Assembly (NCBI RefSeq): GCF_900105355.1
Contig: NZ_FNSC01000001.1
Span: 3,968,001 to 4,032,000 of the forward strand
Direction: 5' to 3'
DNA: 64,000 nt
From: Pseudomonas anguilliseptica
GTDB taxonomy: Bacteria > Pseudomonadota > Gammaproteobacteria > Pseudomonadales > Pseudomonadaceae
The notes beneath the pieces are model-generated. The model was not told the origin of the DNA, did no database searches, and was given only the letters and a program-made list of their open reading frames with translations. Shown here piece after piece: positions 37,411 through 46,596 of this stretch. Position numbers and translations under genes: made by a program. How positions within the stretch are numbered: position 1 is the first letter of the stretch; the number at the start of each line of letters is the position of its first letter.

Positions 37411-38202
37411 TTACATACCTGGCAACACGGCGATATCGATGATATTGCCCGGCAGGTCGGCAACCTCTCCCAGAGTGGTCGGCTTACCCGTGGCCAGATC
37501 CAGGGTGTGCAACGTGGTGCCGGTCAGCAGGTAGGCAGTGTTGCCACCCTTACCGTCGCTGGCGATGTCCATCGCCGCGTTCTTCAGGCCATCGGCGACC
37601 ATGCCAACCACTTGCTGAATGCCATCGTTTGGCGGGTTCTGCAGCATCAGGCTGATGCTGGCGATATCAAAGTTGTACAGCGAGGTAGCCTGGGTACCGG
37701 CATAGGAGTTGGTATAGGCACCTGCCACCACCTGTGCACTTTTACCTGCAAAGGCGCCGTCAGCCGCGTAGGCCACTGAACCGTCGACTACCACTTCACC
37801 CGCTTCGACATTGACGCGGAAGTTAGTGCCGTCGGCGGCGAGCATGCGCAGTTTGTCGGCGACCGGATTGAAGTCGATCACCGCCTGACCGCGGCCTGGT
37901 AGCTGCTTGTTCAGACTGGCGACCTTGCTGGCGGCGCCAGTAGCCTGGTCCAGGGTGTAGAGCTGATTGTCACCGCCCAGGGCATAGAGCATACCGTTGG
38001 CCGGACGTACATCGATGCCGCGCAGTGGGCTTGGGCTGTTGGTAGCCATCGTGCCAGTGACTTTCTGACTGGCGCTGTCGACCTTGAACAGCTGGCCGTC
38101 GGCGCCAAGGGCCAGCAGCGTTGCTGCGCTGGCAGTGCCGGCGGCGAGGCTGAGGGTGGCAGTGGCAACGGCTGTTGTCAGCAGGGTATTGAGCCTGTTC
38201 AT
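37411..38202 (-). CDS. Exported DUF4394 protein, probable ECF-sigma target
   Basis: A 263-aa protein with a signal peptide (MNRLNTLLTTAVATATLSLA, cleavage near ASA) and a DUF4394 beta-propeller-like body: LLALGADGQLFKVDS, GIDVRPANGMLYALGGDNQLY, RQ-like AVIDFNPVADKLRMLAADG, DGSVAYAADG and HTLDLATGKPTTLGEV. It would work in the periplasm or outside the cell. Function is not known. The ATG at 38202 has GAGGA upstream. It has its own promoter (38291-38317) that nearly duplicates that of the ECF sigma gene at 39.6 kb, so it is probably transcribed by that sigma factor. Confidence 0.82.
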   Translation of the reverse strand: MNRLNTLLTTAVATATLSLAAGTASAATLLALGADGQLFKVDSASQKVTGTMATNSPSPLRGIDVRPANGMLYALGGDNQLYTLDQATGAASKVASLNKQLPGRGQAVIDFNPVADKLRMLAADGTNFRVNVEAGEVVVDGSVAYAADGAFAGKSAQVVAGAYTNSYAGTQATSLYNFDIASISLMLQNPPNDGIQQVVGMVADGLKNAAMDIASDGKGGNTAYLLTGTTLHTLDLATGKPTTLGEVADLPGNIIDIAVLPGM

Positions 38203-38290
38203 AAGCGTCCTCTCATCTGTGGTTATCCAGCATCGATACAAGGCCGAACATTGCCGGCCTTGCAGGTGCCTCGATGAAACACCTGATAGC

Positions 38291-38317
38291 TATACCCACG
38301 AGAGAACGTCTGGATGT
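38291..38317 (-). promoter_or_regulatory. Putative ECF-sigma promoter of the DUF4394 gene
   Basis: On the minus strand CGACATCCA, a 13-nt spacer and GGGTATA. The same two blocks with a 14-nt spacer lie in front of the ECF sigma gene (39650-39677). The promoter is 89 nt upstream of the DUF4394 ATG, after the end of the anti-sigma gene. Confidence 0.65.
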
Positions 38318-38355
38318 CGCTGCCTGAAAATAAATTCAGTTTTTTGCAAATGACC

Positions 38356-39068
38356 TCAGTTGACCGAAGCCATCACCGCGCGGCCGATATACAGCACCTT
38401 GCCGGTTGGCCGATCCTTCGGCGAGCCGCCGGCCGGTTCCAGCGTCAGTTCGAATAGTTGGCCGGCTTGTACCGCGCAAATCTGCTCGGCAGACAGTTGC
38501 AACGGCTTACCCGGTTCGACCAGGCCCAACGAGCGCGGGCCGATGGTTGGGTCGATCAACGTCCAGAATTGCACGGAACGATCGGCCGGAATTTGATCGT
38601 CCAGCAGTGGTTGCAGACGCAGGCTGCCAGTGCCATCCACATGCATCACCAGCCGGGTTTGGCCGCTTCCCCGGGGGCTTGCAGCACCACGGTGTAGCTG
38701 TTGCCAGGCATATCCGTGCGCCACAGATCAGGCATAAGTACGACGATCAGGGCGAGTGCCAGAGCGGCGCTGGTCAGACGCCAGGTGGTCAGGCTCTGCC
38801 ACCAGGCCAGCCAGGTACTCACCCGGCTAACGGCCGGCGTCAGGCCGAGGCTGTCCTGTAGGCGTTGCCACAGTTGCGCTGAGGGTGTCTGTGGCGGCAA
38901 TTGGTCGCTCAGTTCGAGAAAGTGCTGTTGCCACTGCAGGGCCATTTGCGCGGCTTCGCTGTCGTGCTCGATCAGCTCGCGCACCTCAGCGGCTTCGGCC
39001 TCATCGAGCAGGCCCAGGATATATTCGCCGATCAAGGCGCGGCGTTCGGCAGGTTGCTGCGGAATCAT
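38356..39068 (-). pseudogene. RskA-type anti-sigma factor, frameshifted
   Basis: The restored product is about 237 aa: a cytoplasmic anti-sigma part (RRALIGEYILGLLDEAEAAE, lacking the zinc-binding HxxxCxxC), a transmembrane helix (LTSAALALALIVVLM) and a periplasmic RskA domain (MHVDGTGSLRLQPLLDD, TIGPRSLGLVEPGKPLQL). The first frame stops at 38646 after EAAKPGW, while the periplasmic part continues in the next frame as LVMHVDGTG. One base (or four) is missing near 38650-38660. The shortened protein keeps the inhibitor domain and membrane helix but loses the sensing domain. The ATG overlaps the sigma gene stop (ATGA). Confidence 0.85.
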
Positions 39069-39613
39069 GCTTGTAAACACTCCTGCAGTGCGCGCAGGCC
39101 TGTGCGAATACGGTCCTTGATGGTGCCCAGCGGGGTGGTCAGGCGGTTGGCGATCTGTTCATGGGTCAGGCCACGGTAGAAAGCCAGCAGAATCGGGTGA
39201 CGGCGGTTGCGTTCGATACTTTGCAGGCAACGACCCAGTTGTTGCTGTTCGCCCTGTTGTTCAAGCAGTTCGGCGGCCTGCGGGCTGTCATCGGCGGCGC
39301 GCTCGATAAAGTCGTCATCCATCTCCAGCGTACGGCCACGGCTGCGCAACTGATTCAGCGCGCGGTAGCGCAGGATGCTGTAGATCCACGCACGGCCGCT
39401 GCCAAGCGCCCGCTGAAAGCGCTGGGCGTTGCGCCAGATTTGCACAAAGGCATCGTGCACGCAGTCTTCGGCTTGATCACGGCGGCCGAGCAGGGTGATG
39501 GCCAACCCGAGCATCTGCGCGGCCTCCTGTTGGTAGAGCGCCTGGAATGCGCGATCGTCCTGCCGGGCGCAGGCTTCCAGATGGCTTTCGTAATCAAACA
39601 GCGGCTGCGCCAT
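39065..39613 (-). CDS. ECF RNA polymerase sigma factor
   Basis: A 182-aa extracytoplasmic-function sigma factor of the SigK/RskA-associated type. Region 2 shows AEDCVHDAFVQIWRNAQRF and RAWIYSILRYRALNQLRSRG; region 4 shows GLTHEQIANRLTTPLGTIKDRIRTGLRAL, a helix-turn-helix that reads the -35 element. It directs RNA polymerase to a small regulon. It is translationally coupled to its anti-sigma gene downstream. A promoter shared with the DUF4394 gene lies 37 nt upstream, so positive autoregulation is likely. The inducing signal is unknown. Confidence 0.92.
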   Translation of the reverse strand: MAQPLFDYESHLEACARQDDRAFQALYQQEAAQMLGLAITLLGRRDQAEDCVHDAFVQIWRNAQRFQRALGSGRAWIYSILRYRALNQLRSRGRTLEMDDDFIERAADDSPQAAELLEQQGEQQQLGRCLQSIERNRRHPILLAFYRGLTHEQIANRLTTPLGTIKDRIRTGLRALQECLQA

Positions 39614-39649
39614 GCACAGGGTTTTTGAATGTGTGAGCGTGCCAAGGGT

Positions 39650-39677
39650 TATACCCGAGCACCTGCGCTTTGGATGT
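39650..39677 (-). promoter_or_regulatory. Putative autoregulated ECF-sigma promoter
   Basis: On the minus strand CGACATCCA, a 14-nt spacer and GGGTATA, 37 nt before the sigma ATG. Both blocks recur before the DUF4394 gene. This is the pattern of a sigma factor that transcribes its own gene. Confidence 0.68.
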
Positions 39678-39703
39678 CGTGCGAGTGCAACAAATCTTCT
39701 CCG

Positions 39704-40564
39704 TCAGCGCGGCAGCTCGATGCGTGCGGTTTCGCCAGGCACGCTTGGCCAGTCCTGTGCGGCCCAGCGCTGGCGGGCTTGCTCGATCAGCGCCGGATCG
39801 CTGGCGACAAAATTCCAGTTGATTCGGCGTGGACCAATCGGTGCCCCACCAATCAACATCAGGTGGCTCTCGCTGCAGGCGCTGAGGGTGTAGGTCTCGC
39901 CGTCAGGCAGCACCAGCAGGCCACGCAATGGCAGTTGATGGTCATCCAGGGTGGCCTCGCCATCAATCAGGTACAGCGCGCGTTCGGCATGCTCGGCAGG
40001 GATTTGCAGTGCGCTACCTGCGGCCAGTTTGATCTCGGCGTAGATAGTGGGCGACAGCACCGGTACCTGTGATTGCAGGCAGAAACCGGTGCCGGCAATC
40101 AGGCAGATGTCCACGCCCATACTGCTACTGCGCGGCAGGCTGTCGGCTGCGTGATGGCTGTAGCGGGGTTCGCCTTGCTCCTCGGCGGTGGGCATGGCCA
40201 GCCAGACCTGCAGGCCATGCATGTGCGAGCCGCTTTCCCACAGCGTTTGCGGTGTGCGCTCGACATGCGCGACGGCACGGCCTGCGGTCATCCAGCTGAC
40301 TTCGCCGGGGCTGACCAGCTGATTCGAGCCGAGGCTGTCCTTGTGCTGCAGTTGCCCCTCGAACAGGTAGGTGAGGGTGGACAGGCCGATATGCGGGTGC
40401 TGGTTGATATTCATGCCGCTGCCGGCCGGGTAGGTGTTTTCCAGAATATGGTCAAAGAACACGAACGGCCCAACGCTGCGGCACTTGGCCGAGGGCAGGG
40501 GGCGCAGGATAGGTTGCCCGCCGAGGTTTTCCGGGCGTGGCTGGATCAGCAGAAAGTCGTTCAT
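39704..40564 (-). CDS. Pirin family protein
   Basis: A 286-aa bicupin. The N-terminal cupin carries the metal-binding histidines in NINQHPHIGLSTLTYLFEG and a later HVERTP; the C-terminal pirin domain includes PIGPRRINWNFVASDPALI. Some bacterial pirins act as quercetin dioxygenases or regulators; no role can be chosen here. The ATG at 40564 overlaps the stop of the OsmC gene by one base, so the start is fixed by coupling, although the frame extends further upstream. Confidence 0.9.
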   Translation of the reverse strand: MNDFLLIQPRPENLGGQPILRPLPSAKCRSVGPFVFFDHILENTYPAGSGMNINQHPHIGLSTLTYLFEGQLQHKDSLGSNQLVSPGEVSWMTAGRAVAHVERTPQTLWESGSHMHGLQVWLAMPTAEEQGEPRYSHHAADSLPRSSSMGVDICLIAGTGFCLQSQVPVLSPTIYAEIKLAAGSALQIPAEHAERALYLIDGEATLDDHQLPLRGLLVLPDGETYTLSACSESHLMLIGGAPIGPRRINWNFVASDPALIEQARQRWAAQDWPSVPGETARIELPR

Positions 40565-40962
40565 CAGACGCCCTTGCTCAGCTGAGTGCTGACCTCGACC
40601 GTGCTGCTGGTCAACAGTTTGTGGATCGGGCATTTATCGGCGACGCGCAGCAATTGCTGGCGTTGCGCGTCATCCAGCGCGCCGTGCAGGGTCAGTTCTA
40701 CGTCCAGGCGGTAGATGCCCTGACGCTCCTGGCTGTCATCGCGGTTGAGCTTTACGTCGGGGCCTTCAAGCGGCAAACCACGTTGTTTGGCATACAGCGC
40801 CAGGGTCAGCGCCTTGCACGCGCCCAGCGCAGCATCGAACAGGTCATGGGGTTCGGGGGCCGACCCTTCACCACCCAGCTCCACCGAGACGTCGCTGTGC
40901 AAGGTGTGCGGGCCGATGCTGATGCGCTGCAGCAGGCCTTTTTCGTTGCTGATGCTGATCAT
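40564..40962 (-). CDS. OsmC/Ohr family protein
   Basis: A 132-aa OsmC-fold protein, usually a thiol-dependent peroxidase or relative. Two cysteines expected for the family are visible in AALGACKALTLALYAK and ADKCPIHKLL. I prefer ATG 40962 (MISISNEKGLLQR), which has GGAG about 8 nt upstream, over the longer frame. The gene overlaps both neighbours in the operon: the solute-binding protein upstream and pirin downstream. A role against organic peroxides is inferred from the family. Confidence 0.87.
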   Translation of the reverse strand: MISISNEKGLLQRISIGPHTLHSDVSVELGGEGSAPEPHDLFDAALGACKALTLALYAKQRGLPLEGPDVKLNRDDSQERQGIYRLDVELTLHGALDDAQRQQLLRVADKCPIHKLLTSSTVEVSTQLSKGV

Positions 40963-41858
40963 TTGAGCTCCTTGGGCTGAAACCATAATTCTTTGCGGGC
41001 AAATGGCGTTGCTGGGGGCAGGTCGGGGTTGTGCAGTTCAATGATGCGCCGCTGATGCAAGTTGGCCTGGCGCAGGGTATCGCCGTGGTATTGCTCGAAC
41101 AGGCGCTGAAAGCTGCCATCGGCAATCATCGCTTCCAGCCCGCGTTCGATATCGGCGGCCAGGTCCGCACGGTTGCGCGAGGTAAAAAAGTAGAACGCGG
41201 TTGGGTAATGCAGCAACAGGTGGTTGTCGATACTCAGCGCCAGCCCGTCTTCTACGGCTCGCGCCTGTTCCTGCCAGGCCACCACCACTTCGCGGGGAAA
41301 CAGATCGAAGCGTCCGGCGGCGAGCATCTGGAACAAACCGCGGTAGTGCTGGCTGGTGACTACTTTCAGGCCATTGGCACGCAGAATCGCGGTGTCCGGC
41401 CAGTCGTGGCGTTGGCCGAAGTTGAAGCGCTTGAGCTCATCGAGGTTTTCTACCGAAGCCAGCTGCTCGGCCGCATTACCGCGCTGCATCAGCACACGCC
41501 AGCCGATCAGGCCACGGTAGATCGGGATACGGATTGGCAGCAGGCGGGCTTCACGCTCCCGGGTGGTCATGGTCCACATCACCTGCACGCTTTTGCTGTC
41601 GTGCTCGATGGCCAGCAGCGCGCGGCTTTGTGCCATGGGCACCGGTGTGGGTTGCAGCCGGTAGCGTCCGGGCGTGCGCTCCAGCGCTACGCTCAGCAGC
41701 GCCAGGGCATAGGCTTCGGGATCAATGCCGTCTGAGTGCAATGGGTAGTTCAGGCGCTCTGTCGCATGGCTTGTGGGCAGCAAGAGAAAGGCAAGAACCA
41801 GCAGTGTCTGCAGGGAGTTTGGCCAGGTGCATGGTCGGTGTGTCGAAGCTGAAGCCAT
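40959..41858 (-). CDS. Periplasmic solute-binding protein-like (SBP_bac_3 fold)
   Basis: A 299-aa protein with a signal peptide (SLQTLLVLAFLLLPTSHA) and a type II periplasmic-binding fold. Features are WTMTTREREARLLPIRIPI, GLIGWRVLMQ, FDLFPREVVVAWQEQ and a C-terminal helix IERGLEAMIADGSFQRLFEQYHGD typical of the family. No ABC permease genes lie nearby, so it may be an orphan binding protein or a periplasmic sensor. The end overlaps the OsmC gene by 4 nt. No strong ribosome site is seen before the ATG. Confidence 0.82.
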   Translation of the reverse strand: MASASTHRPCTWPNSLQTLLVLAFLLLPTSHATERLNYPLHSDGIDPEAYALALLSVALERTPGRYRLQPTPVPMAQSRALLAIEHDSKSVQVMWTMTTREREARLLPIRIPIYRGLIGWRVLMQRGNAAEQLASVENLDELKRFNFGQRHDWPDTAILRANGLKVVTSQHYRGLFQMLAAGRFDLFPREVVVAWQEQARAVEDGLALSIDNHLLLHYPTAFYFFTSRNRADLAADIERGLEAMIADGSFQRLFEQYHGDTLRQANLHQRRIIELHNPDLPPATPFARKELWFQPKELK

Positions 41859-41934
41859 TGCTGCAATCCTGGTTTCTGAACTAGAGCTCAGTGTAGTGAG
41901 TCAATTGTGCTCACGTCTTCCGGAGGGTTGGGGT

Positions 41935-42957
41935 TTGAAGCGACTTGCGTTGAGTCTGGCTGTTCTCGTCACTGTCTGTAGTCCGCTGGCGCTGGCACGC
42001 GATTACCGCTTTAGCGATGCTCATCTGCACTATGTCGACTTCTTTCAGGAAAGCGCGGGAATGACCGAACTGTTCGAGCAGATGGCCGCCGGCAATATCG
42101 AGCATGTGATGCTCTCGGGCATTCCGGTGGCGAAGAAGTGGCATGAAGACGAACCCAAGCGGCCACGTTACTACGCCGGCGACGATGCCAACGCCTATTG
42201 GTACAGCGCCACCGATGTACTGGTGGCGCATGCCTATAAGCAGGTGCCCGCCGAGCAGCGCAAGCGTCTGCATCCATTTCTCTCCGGCTTCAACCCGAAT
42301 GACAAGAATGCCGATGCGCATATCCGCCGCATGCTCGAGCTCGATCCTGGCCTGTGGCAAGGCATCGGCGAGATTTTCACCCGGCATGACGACCTCACCG
42401 CGCTGATTCATGGTGATGCGCCGCGGGCTAACAACGAGGCTTTGGCGCGGGTCTTCCATCTGGCTGCCGAGTATGATCTGCCGGTGATGCTGCACTCCAA
42501 TATCACGTCCAAGCGTGAGCGCAATCCGCTCTACCTGCAGGAAATCGAGGACCCGCTGCGCAACCATCCGCATGTGCGATTTATCTGGGCGCATGCTGGT
42601 ACCAGCATGGAAGTTCATCGGCACCAGGAAAAGCTGGAATTCTTGTTGCCTACGCTTGAACGGATGCTCAAGCAGTATCCCAATCTGTATATCGATCTGT
42701 CCTGGACTGTGCTGCAGCCCTATCTGCTGGATGCTGACGGCAAGCCTGATCCTGCCTGGGTGAAGCTGGTCAGCAGCTATCCGGCGCGCTTTATGCTCGG
42801 CTCCGATGTGGTCGGACGCTTCACCAGCTTGGCGGACTATATGAGCGGTTTTAAGCCGTTTCTCGATGCCTTGCCTGAGGATGTCGCGCAGCAGGTGGCA
42901 CGCGATAACTTTCTCGCGGTGCTGCCGCGCCGGGTTCAGACCGATCTGGCAGAGTAG
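41935..42957 (+). CDS. Exported amidohydrolase-2 family protein
   Basis: A 340-aa TIM-barrel metal hydrolase of the amidohydrolase-2 (ACMSD-like) group. The first metal site is FSDAHLHYVDF, the central histidine lies in LPVMLHSNITS, the next in RFIWAHAGTSMEVHRH, and the catalytic aspartate in FMLGSDVVGRFT. A signal peptide (MKRLALSLAVLVTVCSPLALA) places it outside the cytosol, which is unusual for decarboxylases of this family. TTG 41935 is the best start: GGAGG lies 8 nt upstream and the signal peptide begins there. It is divergent from the solute-binding protein gene. Confidence 0.85.
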   Translation: MKRLALSLAVLVTVCSPLALARDYRFSDAHLHYVDFFQESAGMTELFEQMAAGNIEHVMLSGIPVAKKWHEDEPKRPRYYAGDDANAYWYSATDVLVAHAYKQVPAEQRKRLHPFLSGFNPNDKNADAHIRRMLELDPGLWQGIGEIFTRHDDLTALIHGDAPRANNEALARVFHLAAEYDLPVMLHSNITSKRERNPLYLQEIEDPLRNHPHVRFIWAHAGTSMEVHRHQEKLEFLLPTLERMLKQYPNLYIDLSWTVLQPYLLDADGKPDPAWVKLVSSYPARFMLGSDVVGRFTSLADYMSGFKPFLDALPEDVAQQVARDNFLAVLPRRVQTDLAE

Positions 42958-43019
42958 GGCTGTCATTGCTCTGTCATACGGGTGTCATAGGCTCGCGCCA
43001 TCTAAAAAAGGAGCGCGAC

Positions 43020-43472
43020 ATGCAATACACCCGTTTTAGTGCCCTGGCCGCACTTGTGTTGATCAGCAGCCTGGCGCAGGCCGAAGTCCGGGTAGACGGC
43101 CCGGTCGAGCACGGCGTTTTCGCCAGCGATTATCAGGACTTTCAGGAAGGTGAGCGGGTGTTGACCCGCAGTAACCAGCAGATTGAGCAAGGCGAAGTAA
43201 TTCCTGCCAAGTTCGGCATGCGTTACACATTGGTTGGCAAAGTGGCAGAAGACTCGCCGCTGACGTTGCTGTACCTCACCCCTGGCGTGGTCACTCCACA
43301 AGGCACGCGTCACGACAAATTCGTTGTGACGCAAAAGCTGGTTCCCGGGGCGCCGCAGGATGTCATGGCCTTTGAGTTCACCGAGCGGCATGAAGTGGTG
43401 CCCGGTGAGTGGCACTTTATGGTGTTCCAAGATGATCGCAAGTTGCTGGAGCAGCGCTTTATCGTGCGTTGA
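43020..43472 (+). CDS. Exported DUF3859 protein
   Basis: A 150-aa secreted protein with a signal peptide (MQYTRFSALAALVLISSLAQA) and a beta-sandwich-like body (HGVFASDYQDF, KFGMRYTLVGKVAEDSPL, VVPGEWHFMVFQDDRKLLEQRF) that matches DUF3859. No function is known. AAAAAAGGAG stands 7 nt before the ATG. A terminator follows. Confidence 0.8.
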   Translation: MQYTRFSALAALVLISSLAQAEVRVDGPVEHGVFASDYQDFQEGERVLTRSNQQIEQGEVIPAKFGMRYTLVGKVAEDSPLTLLYLTPGVVTPQGTRHDKFVVTQKLVPGAPQDVMAFEFTERHEVVPGEWHFMVFQDDRKLLEQRFIVR

Positions 43473-43495
43473 AGTTAGCTGAAGTTTTCACGCTG

Positions 43496-43521
43496 AACCC
43501 GAGCCCAGGCTCGGGTTTTTT
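43496..43521 (+). terminator. Terminator after DUF3859 gene
   Basis: AACCCGAGCC-CA-GGCTCGGGTT with a T6 tract, 24 nt after the stop. Confidence 0.9.
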
Positions 43522-43660
43522 ATGATCGATAGGTCAAGAAGGCTAAGAGTGAGTCGATAGCTGTATCTGTAGATATTGGCTGAAGGTCTTAAGGCATTCA
43601 TAAGGATAATGGCCATACGCTATCGAATAAGCTGCTTCAGAACTGTAAAGGACTGCCGTG

Positions 43661-45286
43661 ATGACCCTAAGAAATCTCAATATTGCGCCCAGAGCGTCGC
43701 TGGGCTTTGGCCTGGTGGCGCTACTGGTTCTGCTGCTCGGTAGCTTTTCGTTGCTGCAGATGAGCGAAATGAACAAGCAGTCGGAGCAGATAAATGGGAA
43801 CTGGTTGCCCAGTATCCTGAGTCTGGCAGAGATGAATCAGGATCTGCTGCGGCTACGGGCACTGGCCCTGCGCTCAATGCTCAACAGCGATGAGTCATCG
43901 ACCAAGCAGAACATCGCCAGAATGGAAGAGTTCCGAGGCCTCTTACACAAAGCCCAACGTGAATATGAAAAGCTGATTTCCAGTGCAGAGGAAAAGACTC
44001 TTTACGGGCGCTTCAAGCAGGCTGAGAGCAGTTATCTGCAGGAGCAAAACAGGATCGTTGATGCGTTAAAGAAAAATGACTTGGACGCTGCACTAGCGGT
44101 CGCCCACGGCTCGCTCAACGGCCACGCCGACAGCATGGCCAAGGCCCTGGCTGAACTGTCTGAGTTGAACCGGGTTGGCGCCACCGCCGCTGCCAAAAAT
44201 GCCGATGAGGTATTTGAACGCTCGCGTTGGTGGGTAATCGTGATGATTGCTCTGGCACTTGGCCTGACGGTGATCCTGGCACTGCTGCTGACCCGCAGTA
44301 TCGTTGCGCCGCTGAGCGAGGCGGTACGGGTGGCCGAAGTGGTGGCAAGCGGCAACCTGACCCAACCCATCGAGGTGCAGGGCAGTGATGAGCCGGCGCG
44401 TTTATTGAGTGCCTTGAAAAGCATGCAGCAGAGCCTGCGCAGCACCATCAGGAATATTTCCGACTCCTCCACGCAGCTGGCCTCGGCGTCAGAAGAACTC
44501 AGTGCGGTGACCGAGGACTCGACCCGCGGCTTACACCAGCAGAACAATGAAATCGAGCAGGCGGCTACAGCGGTCAATCAAATGACCAGTGCCGTGGAAG
44601 AGGTCGCGCGTAATGCCGTCAGCACCTCTGAGGCATCCAGTGAGTCCAACCGCACGGCCCAGCATGGCCGCGAGCAGGTGCGCCAGACTGTCGAATCGAT
44701 CAGTAACCTGGCTGATGACGTGACCCATACCGCCTCCGAAGTTGAGCAGCTGGCCGGGCAGGTGCGCGATATCAGCAAGGTACTGGATGTGATCCGTTCG
44801 ATTGCCGAGCAGGCCAATCTGCTGGCGCTGAACGCCGCGATTGAAGCCGCGCGGGCAGGTGAAGCCGGGCGCGGTTTTGCCGTGGTAGCCGATGAGGTGC
44901 GGGCCCTGGCGCATCGCACCCAGCAGTCGACCCGTTAAATCGAGCAAATGGTCAGCGGCATTCAGCAGGGCACCGACAAAGCGGTGAGCTCCATGCAGAA
45001 CAGCAACAGCCGGGCGCGTTCAACTCTGGATGTAGCCAAGGCTGCAGGCCAGGCGCTGGATGAGATTGCGGCTGCGATTTCGCAGATCAACGAGCGTAAC
45101 CTGGTGATTGCCAGCGCTTCGGAAGAGCAGGCTCAGGTGGCCCGCGAAGTGGATCGCAATCTGGTGAATATCCGTGATCTGTCGATGCAGTCTTCGGCCG
45201 GGGCCAACCAGACCAGTGCAGCCAGCCAGGAGTTGTCACGTCTGGCGGTGGACCTCAATGCACTGGTAGCGCGCTTCTCTATCTGA
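43661..45286 (+). pseudogene. Methyl-accepting chemotaxis protein with in-frame ochre stop
   Basis: The full frame is 541 codons: a helix near residues 13-33, a four-helix-bundle ligand domain, a second helix (about 188-208), HAMP and a long cytoplasmic signalling domain. The tip is intact ([35 protein letters not shown]). Directly after AHRTQQSTR a TAA stands at 44936-44938 and the same frame continues IEQMVSGIQQGTDKAV to 45286. GAA is the likely original codon. The stop removes the whole returning helix of the hairpin, including the C-terminal methylation region, so normal kinase control is not expected. AAAGGA lies 8 nt before ATG 43661. Confidence 0.88.
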
Positions 45287-45310
45287 GTGAGCTCCGAGTA
45301 AAGCACAATA

Positions 45311-45340
45311 AAAAAGGCCATCCCGAGGGATGGCCTTTTT
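45311..45340. terminator. Bidirectional terminator between chemoreceptor and fabB
   Basis: A5-GGCCATCCC-GA-GGGATGGCC-T5, symmetrical, between converging genes. Confidence 0.92.
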
Positions 45341-45363
45341 ATGCTGCAAACACAGGGCGAGGC

Positions 45364-46584
45364 TTATTGGCCTGCCCAGCGCTTGAGCACCAGAGTGGCG
45401 TTGGTACCACCGAAGCCAAAGCTGTTGCTCATCACGGTGTCGAGCTTGGCATTCTCGACGGTACTGCGCTGGATCGGCAGGTCGGCGATTTCCGGGTCGA
45501 CTTCGTCGATGTTGACCGAGCCAGCGATAAAGTTGCCTTCCATCATCAGCATGCAGTAGATCGCTTCCTGCACGCCGGCGGCGCCCAGGCTGTGGCCCGA
45601 GAGGCTCTTGGTCGAGCTGATGGTTGGCGCCTTGGCACCGAACACTTCGCGTACTGCGCGGCTTTCCGCGACGTCGCCGACTGGAGTCGAGGTGCCGTGG
45701 GTGTTCAGGTAATCGATAGGGGTATCGACGGTGGCCAGGGCTTGCTGCATGCAGCGCACTGCGCCTTCGCCGCTTGGGGCAACCATGTCATAGCCGTCGC
45801 TGGTGGCGCCGTAGCCGACGATTTCGGCGTAGATCTTGGCGCCGCGCTTGAGGGCGTGCTCCAGTTCTTCGACCACCACCATGCCGCCACCGCCGGCGAT
45901 AACGAAACCGTCACGCTTGGAGTCGTAGGCACGCGAGGCTTTTTCCGGGGTTTCGTTGTACTGGGTGGAGAGGGCGCCCATGGCGTCGAACAGGAAGCTC
46001 TGGCTCCAATGTTCTTCTTCACCGCCGCCGGCAAACACTACATCCTGTTTGCCCAGCTGGATCTGCCCCATGGCATTACCGATGCAATGGGCGCTGGTGG
46101 CGCAGGCCGAAGAGATCGAGTAGTTGACGCCCTTGATCTTGAACGGTGTGGCCAGGCAGGCGGAAACGGTGCTGCCCATGGTGCGCGGCACGCGGTACGG
46201 GCCAACGCGCTTGACGCCCTTTTCGCGCAGGATGTCCATGGCCTCCATCTGGTTGAAGGTCGACGCGCCGCCGGAGCCTGCAATCAGGCCCACCCGTGGG
46301 TTGGAAATTTCTTCAGCACTGAGGCCCGAATCTTTGATCGCCTGTTCCATAGACAGGTAGGCAAATGCCGCCGCATCACCCATAAAGCGATAGACCTTGC
46401 GATCAATCAGCTCTTCCAGGTTCAGGTCAACGGAACCGGATACCTGGCTGCGCAGGCCCATTTCGGCATAGGCAGGGTTGAAGCGGATGCCTGACTTGCC
46501 AGCACGCAGGTTGGCAGAGACGGTGGCTTTGTCATTGCCCAGGCAGGAAACGATGCCCAGGCCGGTAATCACGACGCGACGCAT
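45364..46584 (-). CDS. fabB: 3-oxoacyl-ACP synthase I
   Basis: A 406-aa condensing enzyme that elongates acyl-ACP and is needed for unsaturated fatty acids. The catalytic triad is visible: Cys in [18 protein letters not shown], His in [12 protein letters not shown] and His in [17 protein letters not shown]-terminal [17 protein letters not shown] is typical. It follows fabA by 12 nt in the conserved fabAB operon. Confidence 0.97.
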   Translation of the reverse strand: MRRVVITGLGIVSCLGNDKATVSANLRAGKSGIRFNPAYAEMGLRSQVSGSVDLNLEELIDRKVYRFMGDAAAFAYLSMEQAIKDSGLSAEEISNPRVGLIAGSGGASTFNQMEAMDILREKGVKRVGPYRVPRTMGSTVSACLATPFKIKGVNYSISSACATSAHCIGNAMGQIQLGKQDVVFAGGGEEEHWSQSFLFDAMGALSTQYNETPEKASRAYDSKRDGFVIAGGGGMVVVEELEHALKRGAKIYAEIVGYGATSDGYDMVAPSGEGAVRCMQQALATVDTPIDYLNTHGTSTPVGDVAESRAVREVFGAKAPTISSTKSLSGHSLGAAGVQEAIYCMLMMEGNFIAGSVNIDEVDPEIADLPIQRSTVENAKLDTVMSNSFGFGGTNATLVLKRWAGQ

Positions 46585-46596
46585 GCGATAAGTCCT

